Source: a bacterium (candidate division B38) B3_B38 | Lineage (GTDB): Bacteria > Acidobacteriota > B3-B38 > Guanabaribacteriales > B3-B38 | DNA length: 60,670 nt | NCBI GenBank assembly: GCA_005223145.1 | Contig: NJBL01000004.1 | Coordinates: forward strand, 1-60,670 | Direction: 5' to 3' | Shown: positions 54,036-60,670 of the stretch, piece by piece | Position numbering within the stretch: the stretch's first letter is position 1 | How the letters are laid out: each line of letters opens with the position of its first letter | Program-made: the position numbers and the translations under genes | The notes under the pieces: model-generated | Told to the model about the DNA's origin: nothing | Seen by the model: only the letters and a program-made list of their open reading frames with translations | Database searches by the model: none

Positions 54036-55816
54036 CTTTTCTCTTCTTGAGGGCTATTTGACCACTCGACCCCTTCCCTCTCTCTCCCTGCCAGGATATT
54101 AGTAGCCACCAGGTGGGTCTGGTCCCTCTGACGAGGAGGTATGCGGAGATATTTGACTAATTGTTGGGCAATCTCCTTGAACAGGGGGGCGGCTACCTCT
54201 CCACCGTAATAGCTTCCTTGAGGCTCGTCAATTACTACAATCATGGCTATCACCGGGTCATTTGCAGGGAGGAACCCGATGAAAGAGGCGACATATTTAT
54301 CAGGCCCATAGCGTTGGGCAACGGGGTCAAACTTTTGGGCAGTCCCCGTCTTGCCGGCTATTATATAACCAGGAAGTTTAGCAGCAGTGCCTGTCCCCCT
54401 TTCTACCACCGCTATCATTATGTTAAGGAGCTGTTGAGCTGTCTGGGGGGAGATTATCCGGCGCACAGGTGAGGGGGAGAACTCATTGAGTAGCTCCCCC
54501 CGGCGGGAGAGGACCTTTTTAACTACCCGGGGCTTCATCACATACCCCTCATTGGCAATAGCGGAAGCGATAGTTAGCAATTGCAGAGGAGTGACGCATA
54601 TCTCCTGCCCGATGGATATGGAACCAACGGATACCCCTGACCATTTTCTAAAAGGAAGAACTATCCCCCCGCTCTCACCGGGAAGGTCAATTCTGGTCTT
54701 CTTTCCGAAGCCGTAGCGCTGGACATGATGGTAGAGCTTCTGTTTTCCTATTCTGCTGCCGATAATGATGGCGCCGACATTGCTTGAATATTCTATTATC
54801 TGTTTGGTGGAAAGGACCCCATAAGGTTTATGGTCCCTTATATAAGAGCCCGCCACCTCAATCCCTCCCTCACCGCAATAGAAATGGTCGTCAAGCCCTA
54901 CCACCTTCTCCTCTAACGCCATGGCCAAGAGCAGGATTTTGAAGGTTGAGCCTGGCTCGTAGATATCGGTGACCGCCCTGTTTCTCCAGGAACTTTCAGA
55001 GTAGCGGGCGAAATTATTGGGATCGTAATCAGGCTGGTTGGCTATGGCAAGGACCTCCCCGCTGCGGGGATTCATTATCACCACGCTCCCCCCCTTTGCC
55101 CCGGTGGTGCGCACTGTCTCTGCCAGCTCCTTTTCGGCGATGTACTGGATTATGGCGTCGATGTTCACCACGATGTCGTTGCCTGAGGTAGCCTCCTTGC
55201 GGGTGATCCCTTCTGGGAGAAAGTCTCTCCTTTTCGCATCAATAAGGGTGAGCTCCATACCGGACTCCCCCCTTATCTCCCGGTCGTAGAGATGCTCCAG
55301 GCCGTTCAGTCCCTGACTGTCTACTCCTGCAAAGCCTATCACATGCGAGGCGAGCTTCCCCTGGGGATAATACCTCTTGTCCTCTTTGAGAAACCCTATG
55401 CCAGGTAGCTTCAGCTCCCTTATCTGCTGGGTGGGCTCGGGCTCTACTTTTCTCTCTATCCACACGAAGCTCTTATTACTGCGGAGACGCTTTTCCAGGA
55501 TGGACCGCTTTACAGGAAGCACCTTTGCCAATTTCGACGCTGTCTGTGAGGGATTGGTGACTTCGGTGGGGAGGGCATAGATGGAGGTCATCTCCACATT
55601 GACCGCCAGCTCCTTCCCGTTGCGGTCGTAGATGCGCCCCCGCTTGGGATTGAGCTTTATGGTCCGTTCCCTCTGGATTTTCCCCCTCTGGGCTAATCTG
55701 TCACGCTGGTAGACCTGCAAAGAAACCAATCTCCACAATATCAGTCCCATCCAGATAAAGACAACCAGTATCAGGAGGGAGATTCTTATGTATGTCTTTC
55801 TTTTAACAAGGTTCAT
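54032..55816 (-). CDS. ftsI: Penicillin-binding protein 2/3-type transpeptidase FtsI
   Basis: The 594-residue class B PBP has one N-terminal membrane helix (ISLLILVVFIWMGLILWRLV), a dimerisation domain and a transpeptidase domain. The active motifs are GSTFK with the nucleophile serine, SSN and KTGTAQ. No PASTA repeat follows. It cross-links septal peptidoglycan with FtsW. It overlaps the ftsL-like gene by 4 bases. Confidence 0.94.
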   Translation of the reverse strand: MNLVKRKTYIRISLLILVVFIWMGLILWRLVSLQVYQRDRLAQRGKIQRERTIKLNPKRGRIYDRNGKELAVNVEMTSIYALPTEVTNPSQTASKLAKVLPVKRSILEKRLRSNKSFVWIERKVEPEPTQQIRELKLPGIGFLKEDKRYYPQGKLASHVIGFAGVDSQGLNGLEHLYDREIRGESGMELTLIDAKRRDFLPEGITRKEATSGNDIVVNIDAIIQYIAEKELAETVRTTGAKGGSVVIMNPRSGEVLAIANQPDYDPNNFARYSESSWRNRAVTDIYEPGSTFKILLLAMALEEKVVGLDDHFYCGEGGIEVAGSYIRDHKPYGVLSTKQIIEYSSNVGAIIIGSRIGKQKLYHHVQRYGFGKKTRIDLPGESGGIVLPFRKWSGVSVGSISIGQEICVTPLQLLTIASAIANEGYVMKPRVVKKVLSRRGELLNEFSPSPVRRIISPQTAQQLLNIMIAVVERGTGTAAKLPGYIIAGKTGTAQKFDPVAQRYGPDKYVASFIGFLPANDPVIAMIVVIDEPQGSYYGGEVAAPLFKEIAQQLVKYLRIPPRQRDQTHLVATNILAGREREGVEWSNSPQEEKR

Positions 55817-56175
55817 TTTTTATTCTCGGTATCCACGATTATGACTTGACTCTCTGCGGGTTCCTTCATATGGAGCCTCTCCCTGGCTATCCTTTCAATC
55901 CTGGCGGGAGACGAGAGGGAATCCTTCTCCAGCCGGAGGCGTTTGTTGGTTTCTAACAGCTCCTTCTGCAGCTTCTTCTGGTCGTTTATCTTATAGCCGT
56001 AATTGAGAGCTTCCATCTGGAACCAGAGGTAAAAAAGAAAAAACATCAGCACCAGAAGCCCCAGCAGGAGGAATTTGGTCATGTCCCTCTTCCGCCGGGT
56101 ATCTTTTTCTTTCACCACCGGGAGGTTGTAAACATAGTGGTTCATGGCTGGCATCTCTTGGGGTGTGTTCCGCAT
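55813..56175 (-). CDS. ftsL: FtsL-like small divisome protein
   Basis: The 120-residue protein has one membrane helix (FLLLGLLVLMFFLFYLWF) followed by a coiled coil (KKLQKELLETNKRLRLEKDSL) and a short ARIERIARERLHM tail. That layout is FtsL/DivIC. Sequence identity in this family is low, so the call rests on position between rsmH and ftsI. The start could be ATG 56175 or ATG 56145; both have weak sites. Confidence 0.8.
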   Translation of the reverse strand: MRNTPQEMPAMNHYVYNLPVVKEKDTRRKRDMTKFLLLGLLVLMFFLFYLWFQMEALNYGYKINDQKKLQKELLETNKRLRLEKDSLSSPARIERIARERLHMKEPAESQVIIVDTENKK

Positions 56176-56199
56176 CGGACTAAGCCTTAAGCCCCCGGG

Positions 56200-57138
56200 C
56201 TAAACCCTTTCTCCCACCCTTAGCCTGGCACTGCGACACGATGGGTTCTCCTCTATCTCTTCCGGAGATGGTCGTATAGGCTTGGATGTAAGGAGTCTGA
56301 GTATTTTCTTTGTGCCACAGCGACACTCGGGAAGCGAAGGGGGGCAAATGCAACGCCCGGTCAAGCTCCGGAAAGCCTCTTTCACTATCCTGTCCTCCAG
56401 GGAGTGATAACTCAGAATGACAAATCTGCCCCCCTTCGCTAACTGGGGAGCGGAGCTGAGGATAAACTCCCTCAGCCCTTCCAGTTCTCTATTTACCGCA
56501 ATCCGCAGCGCCTGAAAGGTTCTGGTCGCCGGATGTATGCGGTAAGGGGGAGAGGTGGGCACCACCCTGGTTATGATGTCCCGGAGCTCTGAGGTGCGGC
56601 TTATTTTCTTCTTCTTCCGATGCTGGACAATGGCTCTGGCAATCCTGTTTGCCCACCTCTCCTCCCCAAATTTATGTATTATCCTTGCCAGCTCTCCCTG
56701 AGAGCGGCGGTTTATCAGCTCCTCGGCGGTCTCTCCACTGCTGGCATCAAACCGCATGTCAAGGGGTCCGTCTGCCATAAAGCTGAACCCCCTGCGGGGG
56801 GAGGCTAACTGGTAAGACGAGAGTCCGAGGTCAACCAGGACCCCATCCACCTGAGCGATCTTCTTGGCCATAAGAATCTCTGGCAGTTGCCTGAAGTCGG
56901 CAGCCAAAAGCTCTCTCCTACCGAAAAAGCTCTTCAGCCTCTCTTCGGCGATGGCAAGCACTTGCTTATCCTTATCCACACCTATTAGCCTCCCCCCGGG
57001 GGACAGAAGGTTTAAAATGCCTTCGCTGTGCCCTCCTTCTCCTACCGTGCAGTCAACATATAGACCATCCCCCTTCCAGACCAGAAGCTCCAGCACCTTT
57101 TCCAATAACACTGGATGATGGACCGCCTGGTCAAACAT
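56200..57138 (-). CDS. rsmH: 16S rRNA m4C1402 methyltransferase RsmH
   Basis: The 312-residue enzyme (formerly MraW) methylates C1402 of 16S rRNA with SAM. It has HHPVLLEKVLELL, the SAM loop DCTVGEGGHSEGIL and LVDLGLSSYQL, with the late segment ILSYHSLEDRIVKEAF. It is the third gene of the operon, after the mraZ pair. Confidence 0.96.
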   Translation of the reverse strand: MFDQAVHHPVLLEKVLELLVWKGDGLYVDCTVGEGGHSEGILNLLSPGGRLIGVDKDKQVLAIAEERLKSFFGRRELLAADFRQLPEILMAKKIAQVDGVLVDLGLSSYQLASPRRGFSFMADGPLDMRFDASSGETAEELINRRSQGELARIIHKFGEERWANRIARAIVQHRKKKKISRTSELRDIITRVVPTSPPYRIHPATRTFQALRIAVNRELEGLREFILSSAPQLAKGGRFVILSYHSLEDRIVKEAFRSLTGRCICPPSLPECRCGTKKILRLLTSKPIRPSPEEIEENPSCRSARLRVGERV

Positions 57139-57191
57139 AGGTGACTTTCCTCCTGGATAGGGGATTATAACCTGACTTTTCGTCCCAGCTA

Positions 57192-57632
57192 TTAGATGTT
57201 CAGCTCAGCCAGACGAGTCATATCTTTCTCGGTAAGGGGATGGGCTTTAATGTGCTCCTCATAGCGCTTCTTGTTCCACACCTCCAGATGCTTGACACTA
57301 CCGAGCACCGCCACTTCTCCATCCATCTGGGCACTCTCCCTCAGAAGCGTGTGGATCAGCACCCGACCCTGCTTGTCCATGGCCGTCATCTGACCGAAGT
57401 AGTTGGTGCGACTGAGGAACTTTATCCTCACCGGTTCCATGGAGGGCAGCCTGGCTATCCTTCTCATCAGCTCCATCCAGACCTCCCGGGGATAAATCAG
57501 CACATTATCCCCGCTGAGACTGGTCACATAGAGCTCGGTGCCGTACTCCTTCTCAATGAGCTGCCGAAAGGCAGTGGGGATTTTTATCCTCCCCTTATCG
57601 TCTACCTTGGTGGGAAAATTACCCGTGAGCAT
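57192..57632 (-). CDS. mraZ: MraZ paralog 2 (operon-proximal transcription regulator)
   Basis: MraZ is a ring-forming DNA-binding protein that represses its own dcw promoter. The 146-residue protein has the two AbrB-like swapped-hairpin repeats (VDDKGRIKIPTAFR near residue 10 and MDKQGRVLIHTLLRE near 85). The hydrophobic core is typical. It is clearly a paralog of the next gene upstream, yet well diverged. A private promoter with GTGGA boxes precedes it (57694-57743), so it is separately controlled. It is 53 bases ahead of rsmH. Confidence 0.93.
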   Translation of the reverse strand: MLTGNFPTKVDDKGRIKIPTAFRQLIEKEYGTELYVTSLSGDNVLIYPREVWMELMRRIARLPSMEPVRIKFLSRTNYFGQMTAMDKQGRVLIHTLLRESAQMDGEVAVLGSVKHLEVWNKKRYEEHIKAHPLTEKDMTRLAELNI

Positions 57633-57693
57633 TAACCCTTCTCCCTTAACAAGTCTATTCCAGCAAGCAGGAAAGCGAAATCAGGGACGAAAG

Positions 57694-57708
57694 TCCACTT
57701 TAGTCCAC
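57694..57708 (-). promoter_or_regulatory. MraZ-type box pair in front of mraZ paralog 2
   Basis: On the minus strand GTGGA occurs at 57708-57704 and again at 57698-57694, exactly 10 bases apart with 5-base spacers. Repeats of GTGG at 10-base period are the known MraZ operator type in several bacteria. They lie just downstream of the putative -10, where binding would block transcription. Confidence 0.65.
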
Positions 57709-57713
57709 CAACA

Positions 57714-57743
57714 ATGTTAGTATATCTTTTCCCCCTTTGTCAA
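57714..57743 (-). promoter_or_regulatory. Promoter of mraZ paralog 2
   Basis: A perfect -35 TTGACA (57743-57738, minus) is spaced 18 bases from TAACAT (57719-57714), or 15 bases from TACTAA. The -10 is imperfect, but the -35 and the adjacent MraZ boxes support it. Confidence 0.6.
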
Positions 57744-57841
57744 GAGAAAATATTCATTTAATTGAATCTATTATCTCCTCTCTTTCTCTGTTGAGAAGGT
57801 CAAAGGGTCCCCGTTTTTCGATGCAGGGGCAAGAGCTGCGC

Positions 57842-58288
57842 TCAGGGCTTCTGGCTGAGCTCCAATAGCTGGGCAGAGAAGCTGTCCATTAGGGATTTGG
57901 AATCTGCCAGGAACTTCTCCCATCGCTCCTTGTTCCATATCTCTATGCGGTTGGAGACCCCGATGATGACCACCTCCTTGTCAAACTGGGCGTACTCCCG
58001 TAAATGCAAGGGGATAAGGATTCTCCCTTGCTTATCCAATGTGCACTCGCTGGCGCCTGAGTAAAAGAACCTCATGAAGTTGAGGACTTTCTCTTTGAGG
58101 ATGGAGAGCTGCTGGAGTCTCTCTTTGAGCAGGTCCCATTCAACTGCCGGGAAAGCCACCAGACAGAGGTCGAAGTTGGTCACTATCAGCCGGTCGTCAA
58201 AATGGGACTGAAGCACCTCCCTGAAGGACGGCGGGATGTTGACCCTCCCCTTGGAATCGATCCTATATATATACTTCCCTTTGAACAT
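57842..58288 (-). CDS. mraZ: MraZ paralog 1 (promoter-proximal transcription regulator)
   Basis: The 148-residue protein has the MraZ double repeat (IDSKGRVNIPPSFRE and LDKQGRILIPLHLREY) and normal length. It is the first gene of the dcw cluster, 209 bases ahead of the second mraZ. Compared with paralog 2 it keeps canonical residues in both repeats; the C-terminal tail is different. With a consensus promoter and three 10-bp-spaced boxes upstream it is probably autoregulated. Two MraZ copies could form mixed rings or act on each other's promoter. Confidence 0.95.
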   Translation of the reverse strand: MFKGKYIYRIDSKGRVNIPPSFREVLQSHFDDRLIVTNFDLCLVAFPAVEWDLLKERLQQLSILKEKVLNFMRFFYSGASECTLDKQGRILIPLHLREYAQFDKEVVIIGVSNRIEIWNKERWEKFLADSKSLMDSFSAQLLELSQKP

Positions 58289-58343
58289 AAAGGAGAACCC
58301 CCTGTAATGATGTAATCCGCATTACCAGCCTCAATTCATATCT

Positions 58344-58368
58344 CCCACTTTTCCCCACTCAAGCTCCA
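58344..58368 (-). promoter_or_regulatory. Triple MraZ-type boxes at the dcw promoter
   Basis: On the minus strand there are three direct repeats at 10-base period: a degenerate TGGAG (58368-58364), GTGGG (58358-58354) and GTGGG (58348-58344). They begin at the -10 and cover the predicted start. This is the arrangement described for MraZ operators. A further GTGGG/GTGGA pair lies upstream of the -35 (58430-58415). Confidence 0.75.
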
Positions 58369-58396
58369 TAGTACCCTTTCCCGCACCCCTTGTCAA
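58368..58396 (-). promoter_or_regulatory. Main dcw operon promoter
   Basis: TTGACA (58396-58391), exactly 17 bases, then TACTAT (58373-58368): a near-consensus sigma70-type promoter on the minus strand. The start would be about 58361, giving a 72-base leader before the first mraZ. Confidence 0.85.
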
Positions 58397-58491
58397 GCAT
58401 TTTTTTATAAAATCTCCACATTTTTCCCACTTCCGGCGCCCATTATGGTGAAAATGGTCAAGCCGCCGCCCCCTTCAGCACCTCTTTCGGC

Positions 58492-58520
58492 TTGCATATC
58501 CCTTTCGCTCAGGCTATAAT
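58492..58520 (+). promoter_or_regulatory. Promoter of the YchF-like GTPase gene
   Basis: TTGCAT (58492-58497), exactly 17 bases, perfect TATAAT (58515-58520). It points away from the dcw promoter, about 100 bases from it. The start would be about 58527, at the foot of the structured leader. Confidence 0.8.
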
Positions 58521-58533
58521 GGAGGAAAATAAA

Positions 58534-58600
58534 TGCCGAAAGCCGGGGTTACCTGAGGGGAGGCGGACTATTTTCTGTAATCCCCGCGGTCATTTCGGCA
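58534..58600 (+). promoter_or_regulatory. Structured 5' leader of the GTPase gene
   Basis: An outer perfect stem TGCCGAAA/TTTCGGCA (58534-58541, 58593-58600) encloses CGGGGTTAC paired with GTAATCCCCG (58544-58552, 58577-58586, one bulge). The structure fills the whole leader and ends one base before the ribosome site GAGGGAGG. An ATG at 58533 opens a 7-codon frame (MPKAGVT) inside it. I match it to no riboswitch class I know. Confidence 0.6.
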
Positions 58601-58613
58601 GAGGGAGGCAGCC

Positions 58614-59699
58614 ATGAAGATGGGAATACTCGGCTTCCCCAAGGTGGGGAAGACCACCCTGTTTAACCTCCTCACCAGCTCGCAGGTGGTCACCACCAAA
58701 TACTCCTCCGGGCTGGTGGAGCCGAATGTAGGCATCATCAATGTCCCCGAACCGCGCCTGGAGAAGCTCACCGAGCTCTTCCAGCCCCAGCGCACCATAC
58801 TTGCCCAGATAGAGTATATTGATATTATGGGAGCGGCGGGCGGTGAGCTGAGGAAGAGCGCCTATTTAGCCAGTCTGCGACTGGCAGATGCCCTGACGCA
58901 TATGGTGCGTGCCTATGAGGATAAGGAGATAGTCCACAGCGAGGGGGAGATTGAACCCCGGCGGGATGCCGCCCGGATGGATGCCGAGCTGATCTTAGCC
59001 GACCTCATGGTGCTGGAGGGACGACTGGAGAGTCTGGAGCAGACCATGAAGAAGGTCAAGAGCAAGGAGGATGAGCAGGAGCACGCACTGCTGCTGCGGT
59101 GCAAGGAAGCCCTGGAGAAGGAGACCCCGCTGCGGGAGGTGGAGTTCTCACCCGAGGAGGAGAAGATGCTGCGGGGGTTCGGCTTCCTCAGCGAGAAGCC
59201 GCTGCTGATTGTGGTCAACCTGGGGGAGGACGACCTCGCGCATTACGACGATTACCTCAAGCACTTCGGGCTGCAGGAGTGGACGGGGAAGAGGAGGGTG
59301 GCGCTGTGTCCGGTCAGCGGCAAGCTGGAGATGGAGCTGTCGCAACTGGAGGATGAGGAGCGGGGGGAGTTCATGAAGGAGATGGGGGTCAAGGAGCTCA
59401 GCACCGAGCGGATAATCCGCACCTCCTACCGCCTGCTGGAGCTGGTCTCGTTTTTCACCTACGCCGGGGAGGAGGTCAAGGCGTGGACCATAAAGCAGGG
59501 CACCTCGGCGCTGAGAGCCGCCGGGCAGATTCACACCGACATTGAACGCGGATTCATCCGGGCGGAGGTGATTCCCTACGACGAGCTGATCGCCCTCGGC
59601 TCCCTGAGCGAAGCCCGCCAGAAAGGTCTCCTGCGATTAGAAGGGAAAACCTACCAGGTCCAGGACGGCGATGTTATTTACTTTCGGTTTAGTACTTAA
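58614..59699 (+). CDS. YchF/Obg-like GTPase with C-terminal TGS-type domain
   Basis: The 361-residue protein has a G domain with GFPKVGKTTLFNLL (P-loop) and IDIMGAAGG in place of DxxG. A long coiled-coil insertion follows (around residues 120-170). The end resembles the YchF C-terminal DUF933/TGS domain (FFTYAGEEVKAWTIKQGTSA, TDIERGFIRAEVI). YchF-like enzymes bind ribosomes and often prefer ATP. This is a divergent member: length fits, but the P-loop has K where YchF usually has N and S. Its last 24 codons (59628-59699) are repeated at 60396-60467 and use more AT-rich codons than the rest of the gene, so the 3' end may have been replaced. Confidence 0.88.
   Translation: MKMGILGFPKVGKTTLFNLLTSSQVVTTKYSSGLVEPNVGIINVPEPRLEKLTELFQPQRTILAQIEYIDIMGAAGGELRKSAYLASLRLADALTHMVRAYEDKEIVHSEGEIEPRRDAARMDAELILADLMVLEGRLESLEQTMKKVKSKEDEQEHALLLRCKEALEKETPLREVEFSPEEEKMLRGFGFLSEKPLLIVVNLGEDDLAHYDDYLKHFGLQEWTGKRRVALCPVSGKLEMELSQLEDEERGEFMKEMGVKELSTERIIRTSYRLLELVSFFTYAGEEVKAWTIKQGTSALRAAGQIHTDIERGFIRAEVIPYDELIALGSLSEARQKGLLRLEGKTYQVQDGDVIYFRFST
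59628..59699 (+). repeat. Replaced 3' end of the GTPase gene (copy 1 of a 72-base repeat)
   Basis: The last 23 codons and stop of the GTPase gene match 60396-60467 at 57 of 72 bases, and every codon difference is synonymous. Copy 1 uses TTA, GAA, AAA, GTT, ATT and AGT, unlike the GC-rich rest of the gene. That is the pattern expected when an element that integrated here brought its own version of the gene end. Confidence 0.7.
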
Positions 59700-59726
59700 T
59701 AGAAATACATGTAAGCATAAATTAAA

Positions 59727-60281
59727 ATGGCAGATTGGCTCTCATTAGTTGGTTTAATTCCCTTAATTGACAGGATAAGGAAAAGACCAAAACTTGAAAT
59801 AACTCCTAAACATGAGAAGTCCCATTTTTATCAAAAATATCAATTTAACGAATTAACTGGGAAAATAGGAAAGCCAATTGGCACTGTATTGGAATTTTGT
59901 CTTACTATCGAAAATAAGGGTAGGGGAGAAGCTAAAGTGAAACAATTCGATATAAAGATTAAGGATATAGATAAAAACTATATAGATATAAAACATATTG
60001 AGCTCATCAAGAAGAGAGGAAGAAACTCAGAATTTAGAACAATACCAAAATTTAGAACAAGCAAAGGATGGCAACTTATAAGCCCACCTAAGGAAATATT
60101 GGTAAAAGATAGTTACATAATAAGGATAGCAGCTGATGACCGAACCCATGAGGGATATTTATATTTCCCTAGAGAGGATAATATTCCGGAAAATAAAGAA
60201 CAAATTGAATGTATTTTAAGACTTAAATATGGTAGAAAAAAAACTGAGGCAAAATTCAATTTAACTAGAAAGGATTGTTAG
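59727..60281 (+). CDS. Hypothetical protein in AT-rich segment
   Basis: The 184-residue protein starts with a short hydrophobic stretch (WLSLVGLIPLIDRIRK). The rest is a beta-rich, lysine-rich domain with ENKGRGEAKVKQFDIKI, resembling an immunoglobulin-like or extracellular-repeat fold. I recognise no family. The codons are far more AT-rich than those of all genes to the left, and it lies between the two copies of the GTPase gene end. It is therefore a likely cargo gene of a small inserted element. The ribosome site is weak. Confidence 0.6.
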   Translation: MADWLSLVGLIPLIDRIRKRPKLEITPKHEKSHFYQKYQFNELTGKIGKPIGTVLEFCLTIENKGRGEAKVKQFDIKIKDIDKNYIDIKHIELIKKRGRNSEFRTIPKFRTSKGWQLISPPKEILVKDSYIIRIAADDRTHEGYLYFPREDNIPENKEQIECILRLKYGRKKTEAKFNLTRKDC

Positions 60282-60395
60282 CCATATTATTAAGTAAGCC
60301 TTACATTTTTATTAATATTTCGAGGAATTGGGGGAGGGTTATATCGGAGAAAAGCTCCGGTCAGCTCACTAAATGGAGTCTTCTTGCAATGCGAG

Positions 60396-60467
60396 CTGCT
60401 GCGGCTGGAGGGGAAGACATACCAGGTGCAGGATGGCGATGTCATCTACTTCCGGTTTAGCACATGA
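60396..60467 (+). repeat. Displaced GTPase gene 3' end (copy 2 of a 72-base repeat)
   Basis: This segment encodes the same 23 residues as the GTPase C-terminus and ends in TGA instead of TAA. Its codons (CTG, CGG, GAG, AAG, GTG, ATC, TTC, AGC) match the codon habits of the GTPase body. I infer it is the original gene end, pushed about 770 bases away. Upstream of it, homology to the gene stops sharply. It is not itself a gene. Confidence 0.7.
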
Positions 60468-60526
60468 GGATAATTTCCACAAATTATTGAAATATTTTTT
60501 GGTTTGAAATTATATTTTGGTTGAAA

Positions 60527-60670
60527 ATGGTGATAGAAATAAGGTCAGAAGACGAGCTAAGAAAAAAAATCATAGAGTATTTAAAAGCAGATGAAGAAGT
60601 TATCAATGTTGATGATAGATGCAGTGGCATTGAATTTGGTGCTGATATCACATTTGAAAAACCTGATTAT
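60527..60670 (+). CDS. Partial AT-rich gene running off the window end
   Basis: At least 48 codons from ATG 60527 are open to the end of the window. The start is acidic and helical (SEDELRKKIIEYLKADEEV), then DDRCSGIEFGADITFE. The GADITFE type of strand recalls the core of PD-(D/E)XK nuclease-like proteins, but this is only a hint from a short piece. Codon use matches the inserted gene to its left rather than the body of the contig. No function can be given. Confidence 0.5.
   Translation, partial: MVIEIRSEDELRKKIIEYLKADEEVINVDDRCSGIEFGADITFEKPDY

Overview
The window looks like one metagenome-assembled contig from an uncultivated, free-living, diderm-type bacterium. The support is a meso-diaminopimelate-type MurE (DNPR motif), a complete dcw cluster, several secreted or lipoprotein-type enzymes, a probable outer-membrane CBM9/DUF5916 protein, a periplasmic-type glycosidase set and a respiratory succinate dehydrogenase. 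Genes such as the CBM9/DUF5916 protein recall Acidobacteriota, Aminicenantes or other candidate phyla, but the sequence alone does not place it. Codon use is moderately GC-rich in nearly all genes. Two places differ: the first kilobase, and the last ~900 bases, which are AT-rich.

Layout. (1) 1-1075 is a mosaic of pieces of unrelated housekeeping genes in both orientations (EF-G start, an unknown piece, guaA, ileS) running into the 3' half of cysS. I read it as an assembly chimera. (2) 1055-2402 holds the end of cysS, a YraN-family gene and tRNA-Gly and tRNA-Cys. (3) 2619-6233 holds a small operon for DsrC, a DsrM-like membrane protein and a DsrK/TmcB-like iron-sulfur protein, with no DsrAB in the window, convergent with a cysteine desulfurase. 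(4) 6831-10723 holds an exported D-aminoacylase-like amidohydrolase, small membrane and hypothetical proteins and a free-standing B3/B4 protein. (5) 10798-27195 is a carbohydrate and transport island: exported GH36-like and GH63-like enzymes, an M24-fold protein lacking its metal aspartates, a mutarotase-like protein, a DAACS symporter, an SSS symporter with a small membrane companion, galactokinase, a CBM9/DUF5916 protein and an aldehyde dehydrogenase. (6) 28249-38983 is a TCA-cycle gene block: two-subunit aconitase-type hydratase, NADP-type isocitrate dehydrogenase, malate dehydrogenase, two-subunit class I fumarase, succinate dehydrogenase CDAB, then nucleoside diphosphate kinase and an M20 peptidase. 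(7) 40799-58288 (minus) is a full division and cell-wall operon, mraZ-mraZ-rsmH-ftsL-ftsI-murE-murF-mraY-murD-ftsW-murG-murC-murB-ftsQ-ftsA-ftsZ, with a duplicated mraZ. Each mraZ has its own TTGACA promoter and 10-bp-phased GTGG boxes. (8) 58492-60670 holds a YchF-like GTPase gene behind a structured leader. Its last 72 bases are duplicated about 770 bases downstream with only synonymous differences, which suggests a mobile-element insertion at the 3' end of the gene.

How it works together: exported glycosidases and peptidase-like proteins release sugars and amino acids, sodium symporters import them, galactokinase and dehydrogenases feed central metabolism, and the TCA block with SDH delivers electrons to quinone. 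The DsrMK-like pair could exchange electrons between the quinone pool and the DsrC thiols. The items most worth following up are the DsrC-M-K module without DsrAB, the twin-mraZ circuit, the synonymous duplication of the GTPase 3' end, and the chimeric left end, which should be removed before any biological reading.
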